DNA of 43,352 nucleotides from positions 1-43,352 of the forward strand of contig JAMOQI010000043.1 of the NCBI GenBank assembly GCA_027064095.1, read 5' to 3'. Origin of the DNA: Bacteroidales bacterium (lineage in GTDB: Bacteria > Bacteroidota > Bacteroidia > Bacteroidales > UBA1556). Every line of letters starts with the position of its first letter. Positions within the stretch are counted from its first letter, which is position 1. Below are positions 1-8,349 of the stretch, one piece after another. Position numbers and translations under genes: made by a program. The notes beneath the pieces were generated by a model. It ran no database searches. It was not told the DNA's origin and was given only the letters and a program-made list of their open reading frames with translations.

Positions 1-1
1 T

Positions 2-1360
2 ATTAGTTGTACAGGAGGAACAGCTAACCCATGTTCATTGGATGCTAGTTTTGGAAATATAGGAGGAGGTGAAGTTTGTCCTGGTGACAGTGTTAAATTA
101 TTTGCAAATGATCATACTGTGGGAGTAAATTATCAATGGTTAAAAGATGGAATATTATTAGGAGGAGCAACTGACTCTATATATTATGCTAAATCAACAG
201 GTTTATACCAATTAATGATTAGTAATACATCTTGTTCAGTATTTTCACAGCCATTCTCATTGATAGAACACACCACTACCACGCCAAATATATTATCAAA
301 TGGCAGTATAGTACCTTGTTCTAATGATAGTATGGAACTTTATGTTTCTACATCGTTTAATTCATATCAATGGTCAAATGGAAGTACATTACCAAGTATT
401 TATGTTAAGAACTCTGGTAGTTTTATAGTAACAGTGACAGATAATAATGGTTGTAATGTATCATCAGCACCATTTGTAGTAAATGCTTCATTATTGCAAG
501 CTCCTGAAATATGTATTGTAGGAATAGATACAGCAACAAACCATAACAGAATAGTATGGGAACGACAAGCAAATAGTTTAATAGATAGTTTTAAAATTTA
601 TCGCGAGACAAATGTTGCAGGAGTATATTCGCAAATAGGAGCACAAGCCTTCTCCGACTTAAGTGTATTTGAAGATGTAAATTCTAATCCAGCGCAGCAA
701 GCATATCGCTATAGAATAACAGCTGTTGATACCTGCGGAATGGAAACTCCACCAAGTTCAATTCATAAAACATTACACCTTACTATCAATGCAGGTTTGG
801 GTGGAGTATGGAACTTGATATGGTCAAATTATGAAGGATTCACTTTTGGTTCATACAGAATATATCGAGGAACTGATAGTACTAATATGACTTTATTGAC
901 TCAGATTCAGAGTACATTAACCTCTTATACAGATTTAAATCCGCCGGCAGGTAATGTTTATTATCAGATAGAAGTGATATCACCACATCCATGCTATCCT
1001 GATTCTATATTTACAAAGGCAAATACAAACTATAATAGTTCTAGATCAAATACAGCTAATACTAATATGGCACCAAATACAGGCTTTGTACAATCTACAA
1101 ACAATCAGTTAAATATGCAGATTTATCCTAATCCAAATAAAGGAGTATTTACATTAGAGATAAACTCAGTTAACAGTCGATCAGTGAAATACGATTTGGA
1201 AGTATATAATGCAATGGGGTCAATAATTCATAGAGAAAGCATTGAAGCGTCCCGAAGTTTACATAAGTCAATGCATTTTGAGACCTTAAGCAAAGGAATC
1301 TATTTTGTGAGACTTAGAAGTAAAGACAATGTTTTGACAACACGATTTGTTGTTGAATAA
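2..1360 (+). CDS. T9SS-exported Ig-like/fibronectin-like protein, 5' part missing
   Basis: The reading frame is open to the left window edge, so the gene begins outside; the first possible internal start, a TTG at 38, is not a real start. The visible part begins with two Ig-like modules carrying paired cysteines (roughly 40-260 and 290-480). Two fibronectin type III-like modules follow (about 510-780 and 790-1010). From about 1118 there is a type A T9SS C-terminal sorting domain: it opens with YPNPNKG, has a central VYNAMG turn and ends with KGIYFVRL and a basic tail. In this family the domain directs export through the T9SS and anchoring on the cell surface. The cargo is probably an adhesin or other surface protein; no catalytic domain is visible. 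A strong terminator follows at 1381-1414. Confidence 0.85.
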   Translation: MSCTGGTANPCSLDASFGNIGGGEVCPGDSVKLFANDHTVGVNYQWLKDGILLGGATDSIYYAKSTGLYQLMISNTSCSVFSQPFSLIEHTTTTPNILSNGSIVPCSNDSMELYVSTSFNSYQWSNGSTLPSIYVKNSGSFIVTVTDNNGCNVSSAPFVVNASLLQAPEICIVGIDTATNHNRIVWERQANSLIDSFKIYRETNVAGVYSQIGAQAFSDLSVFEDVNSNPAQQAYRYRITAVDTCGMETPPSSIHKTLHLTINAGLGGVWNLIWSNYEGFTFGSYRIYRGTDSTNMTLLTQIQSTLTSYTDLNPPAGNVYYQIEVISPHPCYPDSIFTKANTNYNSSRSNTANTNMAPNTGFVQSTNNQLNMQIYPNPNKGVFTLEINSVNSRSVKYDLEVYNAMGSIIHRESIEASRSLHKSMHFETLSKGIYFVRLRSKDNVLTTRFVVE

Positions 1361-1380
1361 CATTAAGTAAATGTATTATT

Positions 1381-1414
1381 AAAAAGGCGCCGTTGCTTGC
1401 AACGGCGCCTTTTT
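1381..1414 (+). terminator. Rho-independent terminator after the T9SS cargo gene
   Basis: A perfect 15-bp inverted repeat (AAAAAGGCGCCGTTG / CAACGGCGCCTTTTT) with a CTTG tetraloop. The GC-rich core and flanking A and T runs make it usable in both directions. It lies 20 bases after the stop codon and separates the upstream gene from ribF. Confidence 0.92.
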
Positions 1415-1449
1415 ATTGTTAGCCTTTATTTTTGAAAATAAATTTTCTA

Positions 1450-1457
1450 TACATTTG
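1450..1457 (+). promoter_or_regulatory. Candidate Bacteroidota -7 box for ribF
   Basis: TACATTTG matches the TAnnTTTG box of the Bacteroidota primary sigma factor and ends 21 bases before the ribF ATG. A TTTG at 1431-1434 could be the upstream element, but its 15-base spacing is shorter than usual. Confidence 0.45.
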
Positions 1458-1478
1458 CCCTTCAAAATTATTTTTACA

Positions 1479-2405
1479 ATGCAGGTATTTTATTCCATTG
1501 ATGATGTTAGATTACAAGGAGAACCCGTAGCTACAATGGGCACATTTGATGGTGTGCATCAAGGACATCAGGCTGTGATTCAGCATTTAATACAGGAAGC
1601 TAAAAAAAGAAATGCTAAATCATTATTGATTACATTCTACCCACATCCTCGTATTGTACTTAATAAAGGAGCTAAAGACCTTAGGTTGATAAATAATCCT
1701 AAAGAGAAAATAAATCTTTTAAGTAAGCAAGGCATTGATTATCTTCTAGTTTTACCCTTTACCTTTGAATTTTCAAAAACTACTGCTCGTGAGTTTATTC
1801 AACAATATTTAATTGATAAATTGCATGTACAAGCCATGACAATTGGCTACGACCATCATTTCGGTAGAATGGATGGTGAGTTTGAAAATGTAGAAGTATT
1901 ATTGCGCAGTCTTGGGGTTGAAGTGGAAAGAATTCCTGAATTTGATGTTGAGAATAAAGCTGTTAGCTCTACTAAAATCAGAAAGGCTATACAAACTGGT
2001 GATGTAAAAGCGGCAAATCAGTTATTAGGATATAAATATAGTCTTTGTGGTACCGTTATTCATGGAAATAAAGTTGGCAGAAAATTAGGTTTTCCTACTG
2101 CTAATTTAATGTTAGAATATAAGCTTAAGTTACTGCCTTCTGATGGAGTTTATATAGTGGAGGTGGTTTTTGAAGATAAGATATATAAAGGAATGTTAAA
2201 TGTAGGTTATAAGCCTACTGTGAAATCTAATGAAAAAACAATTGAGGTTCATATATTAGATTTTGACAGATTTATTTATGGCTCTAGAATTGAAATTCAT
2301 TTATGTGAAAAAATAAGAAATGAGCAAAGCTTTGATAGTCTGGAATCACTAAAGAAACAACTTGAGAAAGATAAAAAAATGGTTGAAGATTACTTTGCTG
2401 TTTAG
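1479..2405 (+). CDS. ribF: Bifunctional riboflavin kinase / FAD synthetase
   Basis: Phosphorylates riboflavin to FMN and adenylylates FMN to FAD in the cytosol. The ATG at 1479 is chosen because MQVFYSIDD is a typical N-terminus and sits just after a -7 box; the longer frame from a TTG at 1416 would start at the terminator tract and encode a non-homologous leader. The 308-residue length is normal. The N-terminal FAD synthetase half has the nucleotidyltransferase motif GTFDGVHQGH (about residues 16-25) and the SSTKIR motif near residue 165. The C-terminal riboflavin kinase half has G-x-V-x-H-G-N-K-x-G-R-x-L-G-F-P-T-A-N, including the PTAN motif. It is a single-gene unit; the facing gene on the other strand is separated by a repeat element. 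Confidence 0.95.
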   Translation: MQVFYSIDDVRLQGEPVATMGTFDGVHQGHQAVIQHLIQEAKKRNAKSLLITFYPHPRIVLNKGAKDLRLINNPKEKINLLSKQGIDYLLVLPFTFEFSKTTAREFIQQYLIDKLHVQAMTIGYDHHFGRMDGEFENVEVLLRSLGVEVERIPEFDVENKAVSSTKIRKAIQTGDVKAANQLLGYKYSLCGTVIHGNKVGRKLGFPTANLMLEYKLKLLPSDGVYIVEVVFEDKIYKGMLNVGYKPTVKSNEKTIEVHILDFDRFIYGSRIEIHLCEKIRNEQSFDSLESLKKQLEKDKKMVEDYFAV

Positions 2406-2419
2406 TCCTGATTATTTAT

Positions 2420-2530
2420 AAATCAGTCTGCCTCTAATTTGTTTTGGGAGGGGTTCCTCGTATTGCACTCCGCTATTCAATGTTTATTCATACAATTTGC
2501 TTTGCTTTTGTATGAATAATATGGGTTAAG
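2420..2530. repeat. Dispersed intergenic hairpin repeat, copy A
   Basis: This 111-bp segment aligns over its whole length with 24982-25091. It contains a perfect 12-bp inverted repeat, TTATTCATACAA (2484-2495) and TTGTATGAATAA (2508-2519), around a 12-base loop. Its end GGGTTAAG matches the right end of the other copies. It lies between the converging ribF and the 493-residue secreted protein gene. It could be a MITE-like element or an IS remnant; no coding capacity is seen. Confidence 0.8.
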
Positions 2531-2547
2531 TATATTTATTTCAGTAG

Positions 2548-4029
2548 TTATAATTCAAAATAAATTAATCTATTACTTTTTGTAAGAAATATCAATTTGT
2601 TGTAAAAAGGGAGTGGTCTGTAGATTACCGGATTACAATTAGTTGTGAATTTAAATAATTCTTCGTGAATTATATTGCCATTCAAATCCATTTGTACAAG
2701 CTTAGTTTTACCTTTTTTGTTTTGTTTATAAATTGCATTGTAGTTTTTAGAATCGTTGATATATGTGTTAAAAATAAAACTAAAACCATTATCGTTAAAT
2801 AGATAGGAGAAAGAAATATCAGATGAATAATATCCTTTTTGCTTTTTAGGAATTATTTGCTCCCATTTATTATCACCATTTATTTTCTTAACAAGAATAG
2901 CTCCATGTAAAAACATATCGTAATCATCTTTGTCATAAATTGTCCCTTTTCCTATTCCATTTTTAGATGCTGAATATTTAGTAATTAATTCTCCTACAAT
3001 AAAAATTTCTCCTTTTAAGCTATATTCTATCCTTTGTGCTGTAAATTTTAAAGCTTCATTATTTATTCTTTTTTTGTAGTCTGCGGGTAAATAATATTTA
3101 TTTATCAGAGCTTCTGAAAAATCATTTATATTTTCAATATGTAAAGATTTTTCATTCAATTGCATAAGAAATACTCCTTTGGCAGAAACAAAACCATATT
3201 TTGAATAAAAGCCTCCAATGAGTAATGAGTTGTCATTCTTAACTTTAATAATTGCATCTGTAATAATTTTATTGTTTTTAAGTTGCAGTTTATTAGAAAA
3301 TAATATACTATCTCCAATTGATGCACTTAGAATGGTATAATACTTTTTGTAGACATAATTTACACCATAACGTACAATTCCTTTATTTTCAATTATTTTT
3401 ATGAAGATATTGCCATTATTTGCAATCTCCAATTGTTCTACAAAAACTTGAGATTTTGGTTCGCCTGCGCTAGTGTTAAATGAATTAATAAACTTAAATT
3501 CATTATCATATATTTTTACATTTATATTTATTGGACCTCTATCAATTTCTTTATATTGATGAGAATAAATAGCAAAGTATTTTCTGTTTTGTGATACTTT
3601 TAAGAAAAATGAAGCTTCACTAGGTTGAATATGCTGTTCGCATTCATCTATTTGTTTCCACTCTCCAACAAATTCACCTTCAGAGTTTAGTCTTCTTACA
3701 AAGAGAAAATCCTTTTTGTACAGATGATTCCAAAAATTGGCAAAAACATAATTTGCATTTCCAATATTTATTATTGTTAAAACTCTTAGATTAGATTTTT
3801 TATAACTAGCTTTAATTCTTTTACTACTTATTATTTCAAGACTGTTATTTACACAGATTAATTCTATTTTATTCTTCTTTATTAATTCTAAATAATTAGT
3901 ATCCTGTGATATTTTGAGAGGGATTACTTTTTGCCAATTTGTTTTCAGTTTTTTAGACATAATGATATTCTGCCCATAAATTGGACTGAAAAAAAATGTT
4001 GCCAAAAGAAAATATATAAGTTTAAACAT
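2548..4029 (-). CDS. Secreted protein of unknown function
   Basis: I do not recognise a family. The 493-residue protein begins with a signal peptide (MFKLIYFLLATFFFSPIYGQ); the ATG at 4029 is preferred over one at 4059 because the extra ten residues would precede the signal sequence. The mature part is lysine-, asparagine- and isoleucine-rich, with many beta-strand-like segments alternating with short loops. That pattern suggests a beta-propeller or beta-sandwich exported to the periplasm or outer membrane, but no repeat motif is clear. No T9SS sorting domain or lipobox is seen. It starts 48 bases after the stop of the upstream peptide-binding lipoprotein gene on the same strand, so the two are probably co-transcribed and may work together. 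Confidence 0.7.
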   Translation of the reverse strand: MFKLIYFLLATFFFSPIYGQNIIMSKKLKTNWQKVIPLKISQDTNYLELIKKNKIELICVNNSLEIISSKRIKASYKKSNLRVLTIINIGNANYVFANFWNHLYKKDFLFVRRLNSEGEFVGEWKQIDECEQHIQPSEASFFLKVSQNRKYFAIYSHQYKEIDRGPININVKIYDNEFKFINSFNTSAGEPKSQVFVEQLEIANNGNIFIKIIENKGIVRYGVNYVYKKYYTILSASIGDSILFSNKLQLKNNKIITDAIIKVKNDNSLLIGGFYSKYGFVSAKGVFLMQLNEKSLHIENINDFSEALINKYYLPADYKKRINNEALKFTAQRIEYSLKGEIFIVGELITKYSASKNGIGKGTIYDKDDYDMFLHGAILVKKINGDNKWEQIIPKKQKGYYSSDISFSYLFNDNGFSFIFNTYINDSKNYNAIYKQNKKGKTKLVQMDLNGNIIHEELFKFTTNCNPVIYRPLPFYNKLIFLTKSNRLIYFEL

Positions 4030-4077
4030 ATCAAAATTTATAACTAATATTAGCATCATAACCCAATGTGGGTTCGT

Positions 4078-5718
4078 TTATAGTGCTTTCTTCACCTTTT
4101 TCAATGATAGCTGGTTCATTGCATTAACCCCTAAGCCAGAGATATTTTTAGAAACAAATCTTAAGACTTGATCGTAATACAAAATAACCACAGGAGCTTC
4201 ATCTATAACCATCTGATCCATTACACGGTACATATTAAGTCTAACAGAGTCATTTACTTCGGCTCGTGCTTTTTCATACAAATTATCAAATTTAGGAGAA
4301 GAAAAATGAGTATAGTTGGCTCCACCAGGAGAGAAATTAGGAGAATAAAACAAGGCTAGATAATTTTCAGGATCTGCATAATCTGCTATCCATGAACCAC
4401 GAAAAAAAGGTATTTTAGCATTGGCAACCATTTGTCTAAGTGATGCTGGTTGGTGCACATCTATATTAAGTATTACTCCGAGTTTCCCTAATTCTTGTTG
4501 AATATATTTACATAAATCAAGATAAGCTGATGTAGTAGCCAGTGTTATTGGTGGCAGTCCTTTTGCATTTGGAAATCCCGCCTCTTCCAATAGGCTTAAA
4601 ACAGAATCAGGAGAGTAAAAATACCCTTTAATAATTCCATTTGTAAAACCGGGCATACCCACTGGAACAAAGCCATTATTTCCTGCTATTCCTATGTTGT
4701 TACGTAGATAGCGCATCATCTTCTTTCTATCGAAACCGTAATTTATAGCTTTACGTATTCTCTTGTCTAATAACACAGTATCCTTATTATTTTCCATAAG
4801 AAAACCTAGATATTCAGTATTTAAGTATGGTTTTGTGAGTAGGTTTACCTTGTTATTATATTTCGGATTAAGACTTCCATTAGCTAATAATAATTCATCT
4901 TTATAGCTAGGGTCTATTCCTGAAATGAAATCGATATTTCCTTTTATAAACTCAAGAAAAGTAGATTGTTTATCAATAATAAAGCTTATGGCAACTGCAT
5001 CTAAATGAGGCAGCCTAATGCCTTTGTCCAACTCGAAATATTTTTTATTTTTCAGAAAAACTAATTTAATACCTTCTTTCCACATTTTAAAATAGAAAGG
5101 GCCAGTACCAACAGGATGTCGTCCAAAATCATTTCCAAAATATTCAATAGCTTCTTTTGGTACTACCGAGAAGTAAGGCATACTCAACCTCCCAAGAAAT
5201 GGAGAAAACGCTTTATTAAGTTTAATATTTAAAATAGTGTCATTAATAGTATTTATTTCAAAATCACCATTTTTGTTTTTTGCAATGATATTTTGTAGCC
5301 ATACAGCTCCCGGACTTAATGTTTTAGGATTAAGAACTCTTTTAAGACTATATTCAATATCGCTAGCTGTCATATTTCTTCCTATTCCATCCTTAAAAGC
5401 TATGCTATTATGGAAGTAAACATCATCACGAATAATAAATTGATAATGAGTGCCTTTTTTACTAATTTTCCATTTTTTTGCCAGACATGGGGTCACTAAT
5501 AAGTCATTATCAAGCTGAACGATGCTATTATAAAGTTGATTATCAGCCCAAATATTAGCCTGATCACGAGCAAATGCCGGGTCCAATGAGCTAATACCAG
5601 CTGATTCATTATACCTAAAAACAGTCTTGTCTTTAGGCTCTTTAAATCCTGATTGACAGGATGATATGAAAATGATAAAAAGGATTATGCTAATATTTAA
5701 TGCTGTTTTATTCATCAT
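4078..5718 (-). CDS. Peptide/solute-binding lipoprotein, SBP family 5 (OppA/DppA-like)
   Basis: Extracytoplasmic binding protein of the family serving oligopeptide and nickel ABC importers. The N-terminus has a hydrophobic stretch ending in a lipobox (I-S-S-C, Cys near residue 21), so it should be a lipoprotein. Family features include the early S-L-D-P-A segment, the PVGTGPFYFK segment, and the late region naming a transport-domain face (SWIADYADPENY). The 546-residue length is typical. Two adjacent ATGs (5716-5718 and 5713-5715) could start it. No permease or ATPase gene lies nearby, so it either serves a transporter encoded elsewhere or has another role. The next gene downstream encodes an unknown secreted protein. 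Confidence 0.9.
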   Translation of the reverse strand: MMNKTALNISIILFIIFISSCQSGFKEPKDKTVFRYNESAGISSLDPAFARDQANIWADNQLYNSIVQLDNDLLVTPCLAKKWKISKKGTHYQFIIRDDVYFHNSIAFKDGIGRNMTASDIEYSLKRVLNPKTLSPGAVWLQNIIAKNKNGDFEINTINDTILNIKLNKAFSPFLGRLSMPYFSVVPKEAIEYFGNDFGRHPVGTGPFYFKMWKEGIKLVFLKNKKYFELDKGIRLPHLDAVAISFIIDKQSTFLEFIKGNIDFISGIDPSYKDELLLANGSLNPKYNNKVNLLTKPYLNTEYLGFLMENNKDTVLLDKRIRKAINYGFDRKKMMRYLRNNIGIAGNNGFVPVGMPGFTNGIIKGYFYSPDSVLSLLEEAGFPNAKGLPPITLATTSAYLDLCKYIQQELGKLGVILNIDVHQPASLRQMVANAKIPFFRGSWIADYADPENYLALFYSPNFSPGGANYTHFSSPKFDNLYEKARAEVNDSVRLNMYRVMDQMVIDEAPVVILYYDQVLRFVSKNISGLGVNAMNQLSLKKVKKAL

Positions 5719-5719
5719 T

Positions 5720-5727
5720 CAAAAGTA
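5720..5727 (-). promoter_or_regulatory. Possible -7 box abutting the start of the binding-protein gene
   Basis: On the minus strand this reads TACTTTTG, a perfect TAnnTTTG box, but it ends one base before the start codon. If used, the mRNA would be leaderless or nearly so. No upstream TTG at the normal spacing is seen, so this may be chance. Confidence 0.3.
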
Positions 5728-5786
5728 GAAAAAAATTAAATAAGTCATCTTTTTAAAGATAAATGTTTTTTATGTACTAATAGTAT

Positions 5787-5794
5787 TACCTTTG
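5787..5794 (+). promoter_or_regulatory. Candidate -7 box for the cold-shock gene
   Basis: TACCTTTG matches TAnnTTTG. It is followed by a roughly 38-base, almost pure A/T leader before the ATG. Such a weakly structured leader is compatible with translation in the cold, which is inference. Confidence 0.5.
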
Positions 5795-5832
5795 CCGTAC
5801 AATTTTTTTAATTATTATTATTTATTATTACA

Positions 5833-6024
5833 ATGAAAACAGGTAAAGTAAAATTCTTCAACGAATCCAAAGGTTTTGGATTCATTACTGAAGACGATTC
5901 AAATCAAGAGTACTTCGTACACGTAACAGGATTAATTGATGAGATTCACGAAGGTGACTCAGTATCATTTGACCTAAAAGAAGGTAGAAAAGGATTAAAT
6001 GCAGTTGATGTTAAGGTAATCTAA
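5833..6024 (+). CDS. Cold-shock domain protein (CspA family)
   Basis: A 63-residue single cold-shock domain, an OB-fold that binds single-stranded RNA and DNA and melts mRNA structure. The start MKTGKVKFFNESKGFGFI contains the RNP1 motif (KGFGFI), and YFVHV is the RNP2 motif. Length and motif spacing are as in the bacterial CspA family, with only conservative differences (FVHV where FVHF or FVHS is commoner). It is monocistronic: divergent from the binding-protein gene, with its own -7 box and a terminator just downstream. Confidence 0.95.
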   Translation: MKTGKVKFFNESKGFGFITEDDSNQEYFVHVTGLIDEIHEGDSVSFDLKEGRKGLNAVDVKVI

Positions 6025-6051
6025 GGATTATTTAAGATACTTTTTTTGAGT

Positions 6052-6090
6052 AAAGGGCTCGTTATTATTGAATAACGGGCCTTTGTTTTT
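6052..6090 (+). terminator. Terminator after the cold-shock gene
   Basis: Stem AAAGGGCTCGTTATT / AATAACGGGCCTTT with an ATTG loop, one G-U pair and a small bulge, followed by GTTTTT. It begins 28 bases after the stop codon. Confidence 0.85.
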
Positions 6091-6296
6091 ATGTGGTATA
6101 TTATTTTTCGGTGATTTGAAATATAGATTTTTATCAATATTAAATACTGATAATTTTGAAAAAAGCAATTTGAGATTACATTTATTTTTTGCATCTTCGC
6201 AGTCTAAAGATTAAATTCAGAATTTGTTTACAATCATAATTTTGTAATAATCTTATTATTATATTAAACTCGTTATTAACCCAAACATTAGACGAT

Positions 6297-7373
6297 ATGA
6301 AAAAACATAATTTTTATGCAGGACCATCAATCTTACCAGAAGATACTATAAAAAATACTGCAGAAGCTTTACACGATTTTGCTGGTATGGGGCTTAGCTT
6401 AATGGAAGTTTCTCATAGAAGCAAGGAATTTGTTGCTGTAATGGATGAAGCACAAGCTTTATTTAAAGAATTATTAAATATCCCTGAAGGATATGAGGTT
6501 TTATTTTTAGGAGGAGGAGCAAGCACACAGTTTGCAATGGTCCCTTTTAATTATATGCAGAATAAATCTGCTTATTTAAATACTGGTGCTTGGGCTAATA
6601 AAGCTATTAAAGAAGCAAAAGGTTTTGGTGAAGTAGTGGAAGTTGCTAGCTCTGCTGAAACAACTTATAATTATTATCCTAAGAACTTTGATATTCCTGA
6701 AGATGCAGATTATTTACATATTACAACTAATAATACTATCTATGGAACTGAAATTCATGAAGATTTAGATATTAATATTCCATTAATAGCAGATATGTCT
6801 TCTGATATTTTCTCACGCCCTATTGATATAAGTAAATATACTTTAATATATGGTGGTGCACAGAAAAACTTGGCTCCTTCCGGTATAGCTTTCGTTATTG
6901 TAAAAGTTGATTCCTTAGGTAAAGTAGATAGATATATCCCTACTATGTTAGATTATAAAACTCATATTAAAGGTGGTAGTATGTTTAATACTCCTCCGGT
7001 AGTTCCTATTTATGCTGCGTTACAAACTCTTAAATGGCTTAAGGCTCAAGGCGGTGTAGAAGCTATGTATAAAAGAAACGTAGAGAAAGCAGCGATACTT
7101 TATCATGAAATCGACAATAATCCTATGTTTAAAGGTACAGTTGTAAATAAAGAGGATAGATCGTTAATGAATATTTGTTGGATAATGGAAGAAGGATATG
7201 AGCAATATGAGAAAGAATTTCTTGATTTTGCTACAGAAAAAGGCATGATAGGAATAAAAGGACATCGTTCAGTTGGTGGTTTCCGTGCTTCTACATACAA
7301 TGCTCTTCCTAAATCAAGTGTGGAAGCATTAGTTGCTTGTATGCAAGAATTTAAGGCTTTGAAAATTTCATAA
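6297..7373 (+). CDS. serC: Phosphoserine aminotransferase
   Basis: PLP enzyme of the second step of serine synthesis: 3-phosphohydroxypyruvate plus glutamate gives O-phosphoserine and 2-oxoglutarate. The start [14 protein letters not shown] is characteristic. Other family signatures are the LGGGASTQF phosphate-binding segment, the aspartate of ADMSSDI that contacts the PLP ring, and the Schiff-base lysine in [11 protein letters not shown]. The C-terminal [15 protein letters not shown] holds substrate-binding residues. The 358-residue length is normal. It is first of a three-gene operon with serA 26 bases downstream. In the 272-base leader, TAATTTTG at 6237-6244 is one of several possible -7 boxes; I cannot choose between them. 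Confidence 0.97.
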   Translation: MKKHNFYAGPSILPEDTIKNTAEALHDFAGMGLSLMEVSHRSKEFVAVMDEAQALFKELLNIPEGYEVLFLGGGASTQFAMVPFNYMQNKSAYLNTGAWANKAIKEAKGFGEVVEVASSAETTYNYYPKNFDIPEDADYLHITTNNTIYGTEIHEDLDINIPLIADMSSDIFSRPIDISKYTLIYGGAQKNLAPSGIAFVIVKVDSLGKVDRYIPTMLDYKTHIKGGSMFNTPPVVPIYAALQTLKWLKAQGGVEAMYKRNVEKAAILYHEIDNNPMFKGTVVNKEDRSLMNICWIMEEGYEQYEKEFLDFATEKGMIGIKGHRSVGGFRASTYNALPKSSVEALVACMQEFKALKIS

Positions 7374-7398
7374 TCAATTAATATTAAAAAATTATAAG

Positions 7399-8319
7399 AT
7401 GAGTAAAGTATTAATTGCAACAGAAAAACCATTTGCACCATTAGCAATAAGTAAGATAAAAACTGTTTTAGACAATGCAGGATTTCAAATGGTATTATTG
7501 GAGAAATATACTTCTAAAGAAGTGTTATTTGAAGCGGTATCAGATGTTGATGCGATAATAATTAGAAGTGACAAAATTACTAAAGAAGTTATTGCTGCTG
7601 CTAAAAATCTTAAGATTGTTGTGCGTGCAGGAGCAGGATATGATAACGTAGATTTGGCTGCTGCTACTGAAGCTGGAGTTGTGGTAATGAATACACCGGG
7701 TCAAAACTCAAATGCTGTGGCAGAGCTTGCTATTGGAATGATGATATTTATGGCTCGTGGTGGATTTAATGGAAAAGCAGGGACTGAATTAAGAGGTAAA
7801 ACTCTTGGAATACATGCTTATGGCAATGTTGGACGCTACGTGGCTAAAATTGCACAAGGAATTGGTATGGAAGTTTTTGCATTCGACCCATTTCTAGATA
7901 AAGAATCTATTGAGAAAGACGGTGTAAAAGCTCTTGATAGCGTAGAATCTCTTTATGAGAGCAGTCAATATATTTCTTTGCATATTCCTGCTAATGATAA
8001 GACTAAGAGGTCTATAAATTATAAGTTATTATCGAAAATGCCAGAACCAGCTGTTCTTGTTAATACTGCACGTAAAGAGGTTGTCAACGAAGAAGAATTG
8101 ATTAAATTAATGGATGATAGAAGCGATTTTACTTATATTTCTGATATTGCACCTGATAATGCTGATATTTTTGCCGAGAAATTTTCCGGTAGATATTTCT
8201 TTACTCCTAAGAAAATGGGAGCTCAAACAAAAGAAGCAAATGTTAATGCAGGTGTTGCTGCTGCTAATCAAATAGTTGATTTCCTTAAAAATGGAAATAC
8301 AACTTTCAAAGTAAATTAA
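7399..8319 (+). CDS. serA: D-3-phosphoglycerate dehydrogenase, short lysine type (type III-K)
   Basis: Oxidises 3-phosphoglycerate to 3-phosphohydroxypyruvate with NAD, feeding SerC. At 306 residues it lacks the ACT and intervening domains of longer enzymes, so feedback control by serine through an ACT domain is not expected. The NAD-binding loop is G-I-H-A-Y-G-N-V-G-R. The substrate arginine is in RAGAGYDNVD and the catalytic arginine in NTARKEVVNE. Where classical enzymes have the catalytic histidine in a T-P-H-x-G motif, this one has T-P-K-K-M-G, placing lysine there. That is the mark of the type III-K group known from Bacteroides-like bacteria and Entamoeba. It lies 26 bases after serC and 30 before the DUF1015 gene. 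Confidence 0.95.
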   Translation: MSKVLIATEKPFAPLAISKIKTVLDNAGFQMVLLEKYTSKEVLFEAVSDVDAIIIRSDKITKEVIAAAKNLKIVVRAGAGYDNVDLAAATEAGVVVMNTPGQNSNAVAELAIGMMIFMARGGFNGKAGTELRGKTLGIHAYGNVGRYVAKIAQGIGMEVFAFDPFLDKESIEKDGVKALDSVESLYESSQYISLHIPANDKTKRSINYKLLSKMPEPAVLVNTARKEVVNEEELIKLMDDRSDFTYISDIAPDNADIFAEKFSGRYFFTPKKMGAQTKEANVNAGVAAANQIVDFLKNGNTTFKVN

Positions 8320-8349
8320 TATTATAAAATCGTAAAATAATAAAATATT

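Noticed and set aside
1416-1478. Upstream TTG start for ribF
   Set aside because: It lies at the edge of the terminator hairpin and includes the -7 box; the ATG at 1479 gives a normal RibF N-terminus.
7103-7447. Long antisense frame opposite serC
   Set aside because: serC is unambiguous on the plus strand; the antisense frame has no signature and is a shadow of its codon use.
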